From Mytilus californianus (lineage: Eukaryota; Mollusca; Bivalvia; Mytilida; Mytilidae), in NCBI RefSeq assembly GCF_021869535.1, contig NW_026262701.1, forward strand, positions 1,255,501 to 1,319,500: DNA of 64,000 bases, in the 5' to 3' direction. The notes beneath the pieces were generated by a model. That model did not search any database and had not been told where the DNA came from. It was given only the letters and a program-made list of their open reading frames with translations. The position numbers and the translations under genes are program-made. The number at the start of each line of letters is the position of its first letter. The stretch's first letter is position 1. Of the stretch, positions 21,676 through 31,974 are shown piece after piece.

Positions 21676-23166
21676 GTATACACAAAGCTTGTTTACATTA
21701 GCAACCACTTATTACATAAAGCTATAGTGATTTAGATAGACTGTTGCACAGCTGAAACTTACTTTGAACATACACACATACACTTAGGGTGTACATTTAA
21801 AATATTTTTACACACTTTACATATCAAGTTGGACTTAGACTTGATATAGTCATACATGAATACACACATGATTGATTGATTGTAGCTATTACATACACAG
21901 TTACAGTTACTTGTTTACTTGTGCATACTTACTTACATACACATAGCATACCTAGTATCCCATACCTATTAGTTGGTACTTGAACTTTATTTGTGTTACA
22001 TTTGTATATGTGATATAGTGTGTTACTATATTTGTATTGTCATTGTGTATTGATAGATTGTATTTGTATTTGTGTGTTGTCACTGTGCATTGATATTGAC
22101 TTTTGTGTTTTGATACTTAGTGTACATTGTGTTTATGTTGAATATTTGTATATTGATTCATTGTTGTGTGTCATATTGATATAATTCAAATTTTGAAATG
22201 AAATATAAATATAAATAGGACATAAATTAGTTAAATCTTAAACTTTAATAGGTACATATTAAAAGTTTAGATAGAGCAGTAGTAGTCAGTGAGCCTGAAT
22301 ACCTTGATAACACTTTGTCACTTTAACCATATTAACTATCCTTATCCTTCAACCATGAAACTATTACCCACTTTAGCACTTGTCTGTTAGTTAATTCTTT
22401 CAGGACTTAGTGAGTTATCTTTTCAGAGTTAGGGTAGATCACTAGTGTGTTTAGTGTAGTTGAGTTTAGTCTTGATTGGTTGTTGAGGTGATTCATATTG
22501 GATTTGTCTATTGCCATACTCGTCTTATATTTGTATACTGACTTTACCATACTTATAGATAGTTTATATTAGTATATATAGGTACTTTCTTTTTGAGTTG
22601 AGTGGTAAACGTAGAAGCTTTACAACTCAAATCCAAGTTCAGGTACTGTATCCAGTAGGTAAGACATTTTGATTGTACTTATTGTGTATTATAATACTTT
22701 ATCTGTTTATATTGTATAGATTACATTCACTAATCTTGATTCATTTTCAGTTGCATTGATTTGTATATATATATCTCTACATACTCATTAATACTGATTA
22801 CTTTAGTTTGAATTTCAGATAGTATACATACATCATACCTATTGTACTTAGTACATACTTCTTTGCATATATTTATTAATATTATTTTTTTACAGGACAT
22901 ATTTCATATGTATTTATTTGATTGATTTTTTTATCTCTCCTACATGTAGATTACTTTAATTAATAAGCTATCTTTCTTTTCAGATTGTTTACAAACTATT
23001 GTTTGTCATTGATTTTTTTTCATTGGCTATAGTTAGATAGTCTTTAAGTACTTGACATTTTTGTCAGATAGTTATCTTTATTTCAGACTTTGATCATATT
23101 TCATTTATTTTTTTTTCTTATTCCTCACACTATCACTAATTATACTAGGACTTATACTTCATCATC
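21676..23166 (+). other. Ty3 leader upstream of gag
   Basis: With 14105-14277 it makes the untranslated leader, about 1.66 kb without the LINE. AT-rich, with TACATACACA-like simple repeats around 21,780-21,960 and T-rich tracts. Packaging signals would be expected here but none can be named from sequence alone. Confidence 0.6.
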
Positions 23167-24273
23167 ATGTCAAAAGAAGATGCAATATCAGCTGAGGATT
23201 TCGCACTCTTGCAGTTACTCAAGAAGGAAGTAAAAGAGAAACCAAAAGGAGATGGTGCTCAAGGATTGAAAGAGTGGATGAAAGAATACTTAGCCACTAG
23301 TGGAGAAATAGTAACACCGAAAGAAGAACCAAAGGAGAAGGATACATCTAAAACCAAGGAAACTGTCACATATACTAAGATGAGAGATCCACCCAAGGTA
23401 TCAATGTTTTCAGGATCAAACAACAAGGGTGAAGCCACTTATGCCTTTTGGAGATACGAAGTTTGTGGACTCATGGAAGATAAAGTACATGACAAAGATA
23501 ATATCAACTATGCTGTACGCAAGTCACTCAAAGGAGAAGCAGGAACTATTGTTATGCACCTTGGTCCAAAAGCTAGTCTACCAGAAATCATACACAAGTT
23601 GGACAGCATTTATGGAGATGTAGAAAAGAAAGAAGACCTACTTGCTCAGTTCTACAGAGCCAGACAAGGTGATGATGAAAGTGTAACCAAATGGAGTTGC
23701 AGATTAGAGGATATTATTGGGAAAGCAATTGAGAAAGGAATGGTACAACACAAGGATGCCAACAGTATGCTACATTCCATGCTTTGGTCAGGACTGAAAA
23801 CAGAACTTAAAGATATATCTGGGCATAAATACGATACGATCAAAGACTTTGATGAACTGAGGATAGCACTGAGACACATTGAGAGAGATCATGAGGAAAG
23901 GAAAACATCAAAGAAACCACAAACAGCCAAAGCTGCAGCAATATCTGAACCTATCAACCATCCCTCTGAATTTGAAGAAGTAAAAGGACTTATTCAACAA
24001 CTCACTACAAGGTTTGATAGAATGGAGACCGATTATAGAGGACGAGGCAGAGGCTATACTAACTACAGAGGTCAGAATACCAACAGATATAACAGACAAC
24101 CACAAAGATGGCAAGACCGATCTAAACCACAAGCTTCATCAACCAACCAGGATGAACGAAGATGTTTTAGATGTGGAAAGCCAGGTCACTTAAAGGTGGG
24201 ATGTATTGAGAAACTGGATAAAGATGGAAAACCTTTAAACTTCAAGAAGTCTATGGAGCAGGACCATCAATAG
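23167..24273 (+). CDS. gag: Ty3/gypsy Gag
   Basis: 368 codons. The N-terminal third is charged and rich in Lys/Glu. Residues ~90-240 form the capsid-like region (FWRYEVCGLMEDK, LKGEAGTIVMHLG, DSIYGDVEKKEDLLAQFY, TKWSCRLEDIIGKAIEKG). A basic Arg/Gly/Asn/Gln stretch (RGRGRGYTNYRGQNTNRYNR) precedes one zinc knuckle, CFRCGKPGHLKVGC (CX2CX4HX4C, residues 333-346). It builds the virus-like particle and packages the RNA. The ATG follows an A-rich context in ATCATCATG. The frame ends at 24273, just after a -1 frameshift signal leading to pol. Confidence 0.93.
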   Translation: MSKEDAISAEDFALLQLLKKEVKEKPKGDGAQGLKEWMKEYLATSGEIVTPKEEPKEKDTSKTKETVTYTKMRDPPKVSMFSGSNNKGEATYAFWRYEVCGLMEDKVHDKDNINYAVRKSLKGEAGTIVMHLGPKASLPEIIHKLDSIYGDVEKKEDLLAQFYRARQGDDESVTKWSCRLEDIIGKAIEKGMVQHKDANSMLHSMLWSGLKTELKDISGHKYDTIKDFDELRIALRHIERDHEERKTSKKPQTAKAAAISEPINHPSEFEEVKGLIQQLTTRFDRMETDYRGRGRGYTNYRGQNTNRYNRQPQRWQDRSKPQASSTNQDERRCFRCGKPGHLKVGCIEKLDKDGKPLNFKKSMEQDHQ

Positions 24274-24305
24274 ACTTATGTACACCAGGAACAGCATCAG
24301 GTCCT
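24234..24305 (+). promoter_or_regulatory. -1 ribosomal frameshift signal with predicted pseudoknot
   Basis: The slippery heptamer TTTAAAC (24234-24240) is in the right phase with gag (T TTA AAC). After a 6-nt spacer, AAGTCTAT (24247-24254) pairs perfectly with ATAGACTT (24270-24277). The loop segment AGGACC (24260-24265) pairs with GGTCCT (24300-24305), making an H-type pseudoknot. The -1 frame is open from the heptamer into pol. Confidence 0.85.
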
Positions 24306-27300
24306 AATAGTTTACCACCAGGATTGTATGGAAAGCCAACAGAAACTGAAATTGTACTATATGGAAAAACAGTGAAAAGTTTACTTGACACAGGATCAAC
24401 AGTGTCTACTATTAGTCATACATATTACCACAGCAACCTTACAGATATACCTTTACTTCACATCAACGAGCTACTTGATATTGAATGTGCTGATGGAAAA
24501 CAACTACCATATGAAGGATATCTGGAAACTGAAATTACAATACCACATCAGAACAACACTTATCCATGTTTGCTGTTAGTGATACCGGATAGCAACTATA
24601 ACACTCAGATACCATTGCTTCTTGGAACTAACACTCTTCAACCAATTATGGAGTCATTGAAAGATCAACATGGAACAAGATTTTTACAGTCATGCAACTT
24701 AACAACACCTTGGTACTTGACTTTTCGATCCATCACACTTAGAGAAAAGGAACTTAGCCGCAATAACAACGCATTAGCTATAGTCAGAAATGCTGTGAAC
24801 CAACCTGTTACTATCAAACCGAATTCAACCATAAAGATAGAAGGATACACTGACAAAGAGATACCATACAGTACAACTGCAGCAATGTTACACTCATCTG
24901 AACTTCAACCGAACTGGAAAGATCTAGATATAGAACCGATCCTTTTGGATTATAGATACAGGAACAACGGAAAGATAGACGTTCAGATTGCTAATGTTAC
25001 CACAAGGACTATTACCATCCAACCAAAAGCTGTTTTATGTGCAATACAACCAGTCAACATTGAACAACAACCAAAAGATACTTCATCAACATCATCAATA
25101 TTTGATCAAGTGGAAATTACAGAAAGTGACTTAACCGAAGATCAACTACAAAGAGGGATAGATTTCATCAAATCATTTGAAGATATATTTGCCAAGAATG
25201 ATGAAGATATTGGAAACACAGAAGTTAAACACCACATCGATTTGATTGATAACAGACCATTTAAACAACGATATAGACGAACTCCTCCAGCTATGTACGA
25301 CGAAGTCAAGTCACATCTTCGACAACTATTGTCAAATGGTACCATCAGACCATCACACAGTCCATACGCATCTAACGTGGTCCTCGTACGTAAGAAGAAT
25401 GGGAAACTGAGACTGTGCGTGGACTATCGTCAATTAAACAACTTAACGATAAAAGATAGCTATGCGTTGCCGAGAATAGAAGATCTACTTGATTCACTAG
25501 CTGGAAGTACATTTTTTACCTGCGTAGACATGAAAAGTGGATATCATCAGGTAGAGATCCTGGAAGAGCACAAAGAAAGGACTGCATTTACAGTAGGTCC
25601 ACTTGGATTCTTTGAATACAACCGGATGCCATTTGGGTTGACCAATTCACCAGCCACGTATCAGAGGATGATGGAAGAATGCTTATCTGATTTACATCTG
25701 AAGATCTGCTGTATTTTCATCGATGATGTCATCATCTTTGGCAAGACCTTCGAAGAACAACTGGAAAATCTTCGCCTTGTTTTCAACAGGATACGTCAGC
25801 ACAACATGAAGTTAGCACCAGACAAATGTTCCTTCTTCAAGAGGAAAGTCAAGTACGTCGGTCATGTTGTCTCAGCAGATGGTGTTGAGATTGATCCAGC
25901 AAAGACAGAGAAGGTAGTGAGTTGGCCTAAACCTACTAACCCGGAAGATGTTAGAAGATTTCTAGGATTTGTTGGCTACTATCGACGGTTCATTAAACAG
26001 TTTAGCCAAATCAGCAAACCACTTACCGATTTGATGCCAAATCCGACTATCAAGAAATCATCAAAGAAACACCAACAGAAACCATGGCAATGGGGAGAAG
26101 AGCAGGAGTCAGCATTTAAGAAGTTAAAGGAGTTGCTTATATCAGCACCAATACTAGGATACGCCAACAGTGAATTACCCTGTGAATTGCACACAGACGC
26201 CTCCGGTACAGCACTAGGAGCAGTTTTATACCAGGAGCAACAGGGAATCAAGAGGGTAATCAGCTACGCCAGTAGAGGTCTTACAAAGTCGGAAAAGAGA
26301 TACCCACCGCATAAACTGGAGTTTCTGGCACTAAAGTGGGCGGTAAGCGACAAGTTCAAAGATTATCTCTATGGAAGCAACTTCACAGTACTTACAGATA
26401 ACAACCCCATGACCTACGTGCTTACAACAGCAAAGCTTGATGCCACTGGACACAGATGGTTGGCCGCTTTAGCCGCATTTAACTTCAACATAATTTATCG
26501 TCCAGGAAAGACGAATGGTGATGCAGATGGACTTAGCCGTATACCACAACCAACTGAAATAGATTCCACCAACAGAGAGACTATCTCCATAGAATCTGTG
26601 AAGACCATCTGTAATTCCATCCTTCCTAGAGCATACACTGACAGTATTGATGTTAACCCAGCTGTAATACCATCACAAGAAGAAGATATACCGGATGCTG
26701 AAACAGTTGATTGGGCAACTGCACAAGCCATGGATCCTACCATCAAGTCTCTTGTGAAGTACGTCATCGAAGGAAGGAAACCGACAACTGCAGATGTTGG
26801 ACCAACACCACTACTGCGACAGTTCCAATACCTCAAGATGAAAGATGGTGTACTGTACAGAGAAGTAATTATAGGTGAAGACAGGAAGTCACAGTTAGTT
26901 CTACCATCAGCAAACGTCAACGTTGTATTAGAGGCACTTCACAACGACATGGGACATCCCGGAAAGGATAGGACTCTATCACTGATCCGTGACAGATTTT
27001 ACTGGCCTGGGATGGACAAAGATGTGGAGGATTGGATACAACAGTGTGGCAGATGCATAAAGAGAAAAACACCAGCCCGTCAGAGAGCACCTTTGGTCAG
27101 CATTGAAACTCAGTTTCCACTTCAACTTGTCTGTTTAGATTTTCTCACACTGGAGCAGTCGAAAGGAGGTCACCAGAACATACTGGTTATTACCGACCAC
27201 TTCACCAGATATGCTCAAGCAATACCAACCAGAAATCAAACAGCAAAGACCACAGCTCAAGCACTTTTTGATAACTTTATCCTGCATTACGGAATACCAC

Positions 27301-28589
27301 AGAGGATCCATTCTGATCAGGGAGCTAATTTCGAAAGTAAAGTTATCAAAGAGCTATGCACTCTGACTGGAATGAAGAAGTCAAGGACTACACCCTATCA
27401 TCCCATGGGAAACGGGATGTGTGAACGATTTAACCGTACCCTTCTTGGTATGCTTGGAACCTTGGAATCTCATCAGAAAGCCAACTGGAAGCTCTACGTT
27501 TCACCCATGGTGCATGCGTATAACTGTACCCGCCATGAGTCCACTGGAGTAGCACCTTACTTTCTAATGTTTGGAAGAAACCCAAGACTACCCATCGACT
27601 TGGCGTTTGGCCTACATAAAGATACCAAGTTACCAACAACTCAGTATGTGAAGGATCTACGAGACAGATTGTCACATGCATACCAACTGGCAGCTGACGC
27701 ATCGAAGATTGCACAAGCGAATCAGAAGGATGGTTACGATCTTCGTGTAAGAGGAGCAGCAGTGCAGAAGGGAGATCGTGTACTTGTAAAGATTGTGGCT
27801 TTTGATGGCAAGCACAAACTAGCAGATACATGGGAAGATACTCCATATGTAATTATTGACCAGCCGAATCTAGATATTCCTGTTTTCACAGTCGTCAAAG
27901 AGAACGGAGAAGGACGAACAAGGAATCTCCACAGGAATTTATTGCTACCTGTCGGGTATATCAGAGAAGAAGATCCAACTGTTATACCTAAACCAGTTCC
28001 AAAACCAAGGACAAGACTACAAAGGACAATAGCTGAACACCGGACTACTTCAAGTGAATCCAGTGATGAGTCTTCTGATGATTCAGTGGATTATTTTGAT
28101 GTAGACTATGTGCTGGAAAGGACAGTTGACAGTGAACATACATTTACTGATGAACCAGCTGTGGATGAAACAGAACCAGCACAGGATGCCTTCATTCCGT
28201 TTGGGGACGCCCAGCCTGAGGGGAACCAAGGGCCAGAAATGGAGACAGCTACAGGAAGCGCTTCCGACATTGATGAGGATGCTAATCCACAGGAAGATAC
28301 ACCTGTAGAACAGGAAGAGCAACCTCAGGAACCAGATACGTCACCGGTACCAGTCAGACGATCAGGGAGAGACCGTAAACCACCAGCATGGATTTCTTCT
28401 GGTCTGTACGACATCGCAGCTATTGGAACTACCTCTGTTGGTCATACTACTACCACAGAACATTTGAAGCCAACAGCTGAGTGGCAACAGAAGGCTGAGT
28501 ACATTTCATCTCTAGCTAGAACACCTTTGTTCTCAGGATTACAGCGAGAAGCAGCCTTAGCCATTCTGGATATAGTTAACCACCATTAG
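24237..28589 (+). CDS. pol: Ty3/gypsy Pol polyprotein (protease, RT, RNase H, integrase)
   Basis: Read by -1 frameshift from gag; there is no need for an internal start, and the first ATG in this frame is well inside. Counting from 24324, domains are: protease LLDTGSTVSTI (~20); RT with VDYRQLNN, TCVDMKSGYHQ, MPFGLTNSPATYQ and FIDD (~464-467); RNase H HTDASGTALGAVLYQ (~623); integrase zinc finger HX4HX29CX2C (~871-910); catalytic core D, D35E (CLDF, HSDQG, CERFN); and a GPY/F-like region (KHKLADTW...PYVII). A ~180-residue acidic tail ends with VRRSGRDRKPPAWI and a short extension. No internal stop. All catalytic residues expected for the family are present, so it looks functional. Confidence 0.95.
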   Translation, partial: KLQEVYGAGPSIDLCTPGTASGPNSLPPGLYGKPTETEIVLYGKTVKSLLDTGSTVSTISHTYYHSNLTDIPLLHINELLDIECADGKQLPYEGYLETEITIPHQNNTYPCLLLVIPDSNYNTQIPLLLGTNTLQPIMESLKDQHGTRFLQSCNLTTPWYLTFRSITLREKELSRNNNALAIVRNAVNQPVTIKPNSTIKIEGYTDKEIPYSTTAAMLHSSELQPNWKDLDIEPILLDYRYRNNGKIDVQIANVTTRTITIQPKAVLCAIQPVNIEQQPKDTSSTSSIFDQVEITESDLTEDQLQRGIDFIKSFEDIFAKNDEDIGNTEVKHHIDLIDNRPFKQRYRRTPPAMYDEVKSHLRQLLSNGTIRPSHSPYASNVVLVRKKNGKLRLCVDYRQLNNLTIKDSYALPRIEDLLDSLAGSTFFTCVDMKSGYHQVEILEEHKERTAFTVGPLGFFEYNRMPFGLTNSPATYQRMMEECLSDLHLKICCIFIDDVIIFGKTFEEQLENLRLVFNRIRQHNMKLAPDKCSFFKRKVKYVGHVVSADGVEIDPAKTEKVVSWPKPTNPEDVRRFLGFVGYYRRFIKQFSQISKPLTDLMPNPTIKKSSKKHQQKPWQWGEEQESAFKKLKELLISAPILGYANSELPCELHTDASGTALGAVLYQEQQGIKRVISYASRGLTKSEKRYPPHKLEFLALKWAVSDKFKDYLYGSNFTVLTDNNPMTYVLTTAKLDATGHRWLAALAAFNFNIIYRPGKTNGDADGLSRIPQPTEIDSTNRETISIESVKTICNSILPRAYTDSIDVNPAVIPSQEEDIPDAETVDWATAQAMDPTIKSLVKYVIEGRKPTTADVGPTPLLRQFQYLKMKDGVLYREVIIGEDRKSQLVLPSANVNVVLEALHNDMGHPGKDRTLSLIRDRFYWPGMDKDVEDWIQQCGRCIKRKTPARQRAPLVSIETQFPLQLVCLDFLTLEQSKGGHQNILVITDHFTRYAQAIPTRNQTAKTTAQALFDNFILHYGIPQRIHSDQGANFESKVIKELCTLTGMKKSRTTPYHPMGNGMCERFNRTLLGMLGTLESHQKANWKLYVSPMVHAYNCTRHESTGVAPYFLMFGRNPRLPIDLAFGLHKDTKLPTTQYVKDLRDRLSHAYQLAADASKIAQANQKDGYDLRVRGAAVQKGDRVLVKIVAFDGKHKLADTWEDTPYVIIDQPNLDIPVFTVVKENGEGRTRNLHRNLLLPVGYIREEDPTVIPKPVPKPRTRLQRTIAEHRTTSSESSDESSDDSVDYFDVDYVLERTVDSEHTFTDEPAVDETEPAQDAFIPFGDAQPEGNQGPEMETATGSASDIDEDANPQEDTPVEQEEQPQEPDTSPVPVRRSGRDRKPPAWISSGLYDIAAIGTTSVGHTTTTEHLKPTAEWQQKAEYISSLARTPLFSGLQREAALAILDIVNHH

Positions 28590-28618
28590 TTTGTGGAATG
28601 ACGGGACGTCATTTTATA

Positions 28619-28631
28619 GCTGGGGGGAATG
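28619..28631 (+). other. Polypurine tract
   Basis: GCTGGGGGGAATG directly precedes the 3' LTR. The G/A-rich core would prime plus-strand DNA synthesis. Confidence 0.75.
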
Positions 28632-30020
28632 TGTGGTAGAGCTATATTTTATGTTTTACATTAATTAAGGTTTTATGTTATTAGAATATATACTTGATAT
28701 ATTCTATTTACATTTATTATAATTTGTAGTCTGCTAGTTTATTCAGGTAGAACATTACCTATTGATTAATTTCTTTTCTATTGGTCAGTATGATTGAGGC
28801 GGGAATCTTTTGTTTAACTTTTCTTTGTTTTGGACAGTTGGCTAAAGTCTTTATATGAAGTGGTAGCCATTTTCTTCAGCTTATTTGGAAGTTGTTATAT
28901 CTTTACTTTTGAAATAGTCTAGGACTATCATATTCTTCTATAAGGTCAGTTTATTACTAATATATTCATTACAATAACATTCCAGTTTTAATATCCAAGA
29001 GTGAGTGATATATAAGTGTATAATTGAATGAGTAGGTGACAGTATTATGAAAGGTGTATGATAGTAAATGATTAAATATTTAATATATGTGTGTAAACTA
29101 TTCATAACATATAAAGTAATAATGATAAACTTGATAATATAGTTTTATCTGTAAGATTTAGTAAAATATATGAAATCTGCATAAAACTGATAAAAGTATG
29201 ATTAATACTAAAATTTCTAGTAACAGTAATATATAATCTATTTTAACAGTTTGTATGAGTGAGCGTTAAAAGATTTTATACTTCTATAAAGTTAATACAA
29301 GTAAATATTTGATTAACCAGATTTAAGGGGAGATAATTCTGTTTATTCTAATCTAGCAGTATTGCATAAGGTTTTTATAATTTTAATATTTTGTCTTCAG
29401 GTATTACATATATTGTAAAGAATGTAAACTGATTTAAACCAATCAGTTGGTGAAGCAAAGACCTTTGCACTACATGTGAGGTATGTTTATATGTATACAG
29501 TTTGTAATGTTCATGTTACTTTTATGTTGCTTTGCTTAAATGTATTGTCTGCCTTGTGTAACTGTTGCCAATACGTAATGTCTTGTTTGCACTTACAATT
29601 GCGTTTTATTATTATGTTTAACTAACTATTTTTGGTATGATACTACAAGCGTAGCTATGTATTTAGCTGTGAACTTAGTCTGTCGTTGCATATTTCACAA
29701 TGCACGAAATACAGAGATATATATTATGTACTCATTTAATACAGAATTCGAAATGGTGTAATATCGTTTTGTGTAGCTTGTAAAACTATTATTTTAAAGA
29801 GCAAAGGAAATCTACACAGTTTTCTTGTATGCATATAGATATATTGATTTTATAGTAATTGATAATTACTACTTATTGAATTGTATAAGAATTATATTTG
29901 TTATTATTTCAGGGTCATTTTTCACTTAGAATATTTACATCAATTCTGATGAAATAAAAGAACCATAGACCCATACAACGTGTTTGTGTTTTATTTAAAT
30001 ACAAGGGAAACACGACTACA
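28632..30020 (+). repeat. 3' LTR
   Basis: 1389 bp, collinear with the 5' LTR with no indels and three visible substitutions (28796 G, 29124 G, 29666 G). Its AATAAA is at 29953-29958. CTAT at 30021-30024 completes the target duplication. Confidence 0.95.
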
Positions 30021-30094
30021 CTATCACAAACTTCGAGCACGCTTGTATCTGTACTATGTGTTTAGCCTTTTTTATAACTTGTTTCTTGGTTTTT

Positions 30095-30890
30095 ATATGT
30101 CCGTCTAAGACGGGAAATATTATGGTATACCGTTGTCCGTCCGTCCGTCCGTCGTCAACACTTCGGACAATTAATAAAAAACGCTTCCACCAACTTTTAT
30201 GAAACTTTGTTGAATTGTTTATATCTATTGACGTAAGCTCCCTTTCGATTTTTATAAATTTCAAATTTTTCGTTTCCATGTTATGAAATTTTATCCTTAA
30301 AAAAGGAGGGATTTTCCAGTTTTAGGACAATAATTCAAAAATGCTTCCATCAACTTTAATGAAACTTTGGTGAATTATTTATATCTATTGACGTATGCTC
30401 CCTTTCGATTTTTATAAATTTCAGATTTTACGTGTCCGTGTCATGAATTTTTATGCTTAAAAAAGGGGGGATTTTCCAGTTTTCGGACAATCACTCATAA
30501 ACACTTTCAGAAAATTTTATGAAACTTTGGTGAATTGTTTATATCTGTTGACTTAAGCTACCTTTCAATTTTTATAAATTTCAGATTTTACGTTTTTCAG
30601 TTATGAATTTTTATATGAAAAAAGTGGAATTTTTCCAGTTTTTGGACAATAACTCAAAAACACTTTAACCAACTTTTATGAAACATTTACATTTTTTGAG
30701 TTATGCAGTCTTATTCATAAAAAATGAGGATTTTTTCAGTTTTTCGGATAATAAATCTAAAATGCTTTCAGCAGTTTATGATGAAACTATGGTGACTAGT
30801 TTATATCTATTAAAATAAGTACCCTTTTGTTTTTTATATAATTTCTGATTTGATGTTGTACAGTTGTGGAATTTTTTCTTCCTACGCTAA
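30095..30890. repeat. Palindrome-headed tandem-repeat element, copy 1
   Basis: It starts with the inverted repeat CCGTCTAAGACGG (30101-30113), GAAATATTATGGTATACC and a (GTCC)n run (30135-30153). Five diverged units of about 165-170 bp follow, each with ACTTTNATGAAACTTTGGTGA and TTTATATCTATTGAC, separated by TTTTCCAGTTTTNGGACAAT. The layout (palindrome, microsatellite, tandem core) matches the element at 31,975. No ORF is supported. Confidence 0.65.
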
Positions 30891-31339
30891 TCACGTTTTC
30901 ATAACGACAATACATGCACGATTTATCCGATTGCAACACGATCTTAACACGCTTCTTCTGCGATTTTAGAACGCTCTTACATCGATCAGTCTACGACCTT
31001 TCCACTTTCATACCGTGATCTAACTACGCTCTCGTCAATAACGTTAACATCATGTTCCAGATAAATACAGTTCCATTTAATTCCTTCTAATTGTCATTAA
31101 TACGTAGAATTCTCGAAAACAACACAGGCATAACACCAAAATATACCAGAACTAGTGGGTGTGATGGTAGGAATAGAGGTAGAATCAGAGGAGCCTCTGA
31201 TACGAATACTGATCCAGTAGACATGTCGGATCAACCAATCTAAACTGAGTCACAACGCGTTGGCTGATCCATCGAGATCAAATGACGATATTTTATTGAA
31301 CATGGTATAGATATGTCAAACATGGTTGTGCTCATCAGA
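30891..31339. other. Unassigned stretch
   Basis: Less AT-rich than its surroundings, with several ACACGATC/TACGATC-like words around 30,900-31,020, but no gene, repeat array or structure I can support. Confidence 0.35.
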
Positions 31340-31850
31340 CGTTGACCAAATTTCATGGTTCCGTGGTCAAAGTTAAGTTTTTGATATTTGGTCTTTTTTC
31401 TAACACTATATGCAATATGTCATCTTTATTTGGTGTATGGAAATATTTAATGATGTGCATGCCAGTCTGGCAGGTTTTATTTGGCCTTGACCTCATTTTC
31501 ACTGTTCATTGCTCAGTGTTCAGTTTTTTAGTTTTGGTCTGATTTTCTTAAACTATAAGCAATAGGTTAACTATATTTGCCGTATGGAAGAATTGTTAGC
31601 TGTACACTTCTGCCTGCCATGATTCAGATCCTTGACCTTAATTTTATGGTTCATTAGTCAGTGTTTAGTTTTCTCGGTTAAGTCTGTTTCTTAGAAACTA
31701 TTAGCAATAGGTCAACTATACTTAGTGATTTATTGTAAGGTGTACATGTATTTCTTGTTTTGTTTATATGACCTTGACCTCATTTTCTTGGACCATGTTA
31801 AGTTTATGTGATAGTTGTAGTAAAGCTTTATATTTAGGACTATCAACATA
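31340..31850 (-). repeat. ~143-bp tandem repeat, four units
   Basis: Units begin near 31,344, 31,487, 31,630 and 31,769 with GACCTCATTTTCATGGTTCA-like words and share AAACTATAAGCAATAGGTTAAC. The reverse complement matches the units of the large array at 54,780-56,570 (ATGAACCATGAAAATGAGGT), so it is the same family in the opposite orientation. Confidence 0.7.
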
Positions 31851-31974
31851 GAGGGTGGGCAGGACCTTTTTCGGGACGTCGGGATCGGGTGTTTTTAAGC
31901 TCGGGATTTCGGGATTGACCCTTTCGGGATCCGGGATTTCTTTTTTCAAATTCCGGGATGTCGGGATTTAATTT
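31851..31974. repeat. CGGGATTTCGGGA-type repeat, left part
   Basis: Many CGGGAT words (31,870-31,970). The same kind of sequence resumes at 32,850-32,915, so the element in between appears inserted into it. Confidence 0.55.

Larger units (their letters stand above)
12716..30020 (+). mobile_element. Ty3/gypsy LTR retrotransposon with a nested LINE
   Basis: A complete LTR-to-LTR element of 17,305 bp. Two 1389-bp LTRs (12716-14104 and 28632-30020) begin TGT and end ACA and are flanked by CTAT on both sides. If the final A is not LTR, the duplication is 5 bp, ACTAT. Primer site, gag, frameshift signal, pol with protease-RT-RNase H-integrase order and a purine tract follow in the normal Ty3 order. 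No envelope-like ORF is present. Subtracting the 7.4-kb LINE insertion and one copy of its target duplication leaves an element of about 9.9 kb. LTRs differ at three positions (12880/28796, 13208/29124, 13750/29666), about 0.2 percent, so insertion is recent. The clade within Ty3/gypsy is not assigned. Confidence 0.95.

Noticed and set aside
24324-24326. TTG as an internal start of pol
   Set aside because: The pol frame is open further upstream through the slippery heptamer, so -1 frameshifting from gag explains it better.
26495-27846. ORFs antisense to Ty3 pol (such as 26495-26920 and 27430-27846)
   Set aside because: Shadows of the pol frame without domains of their own.
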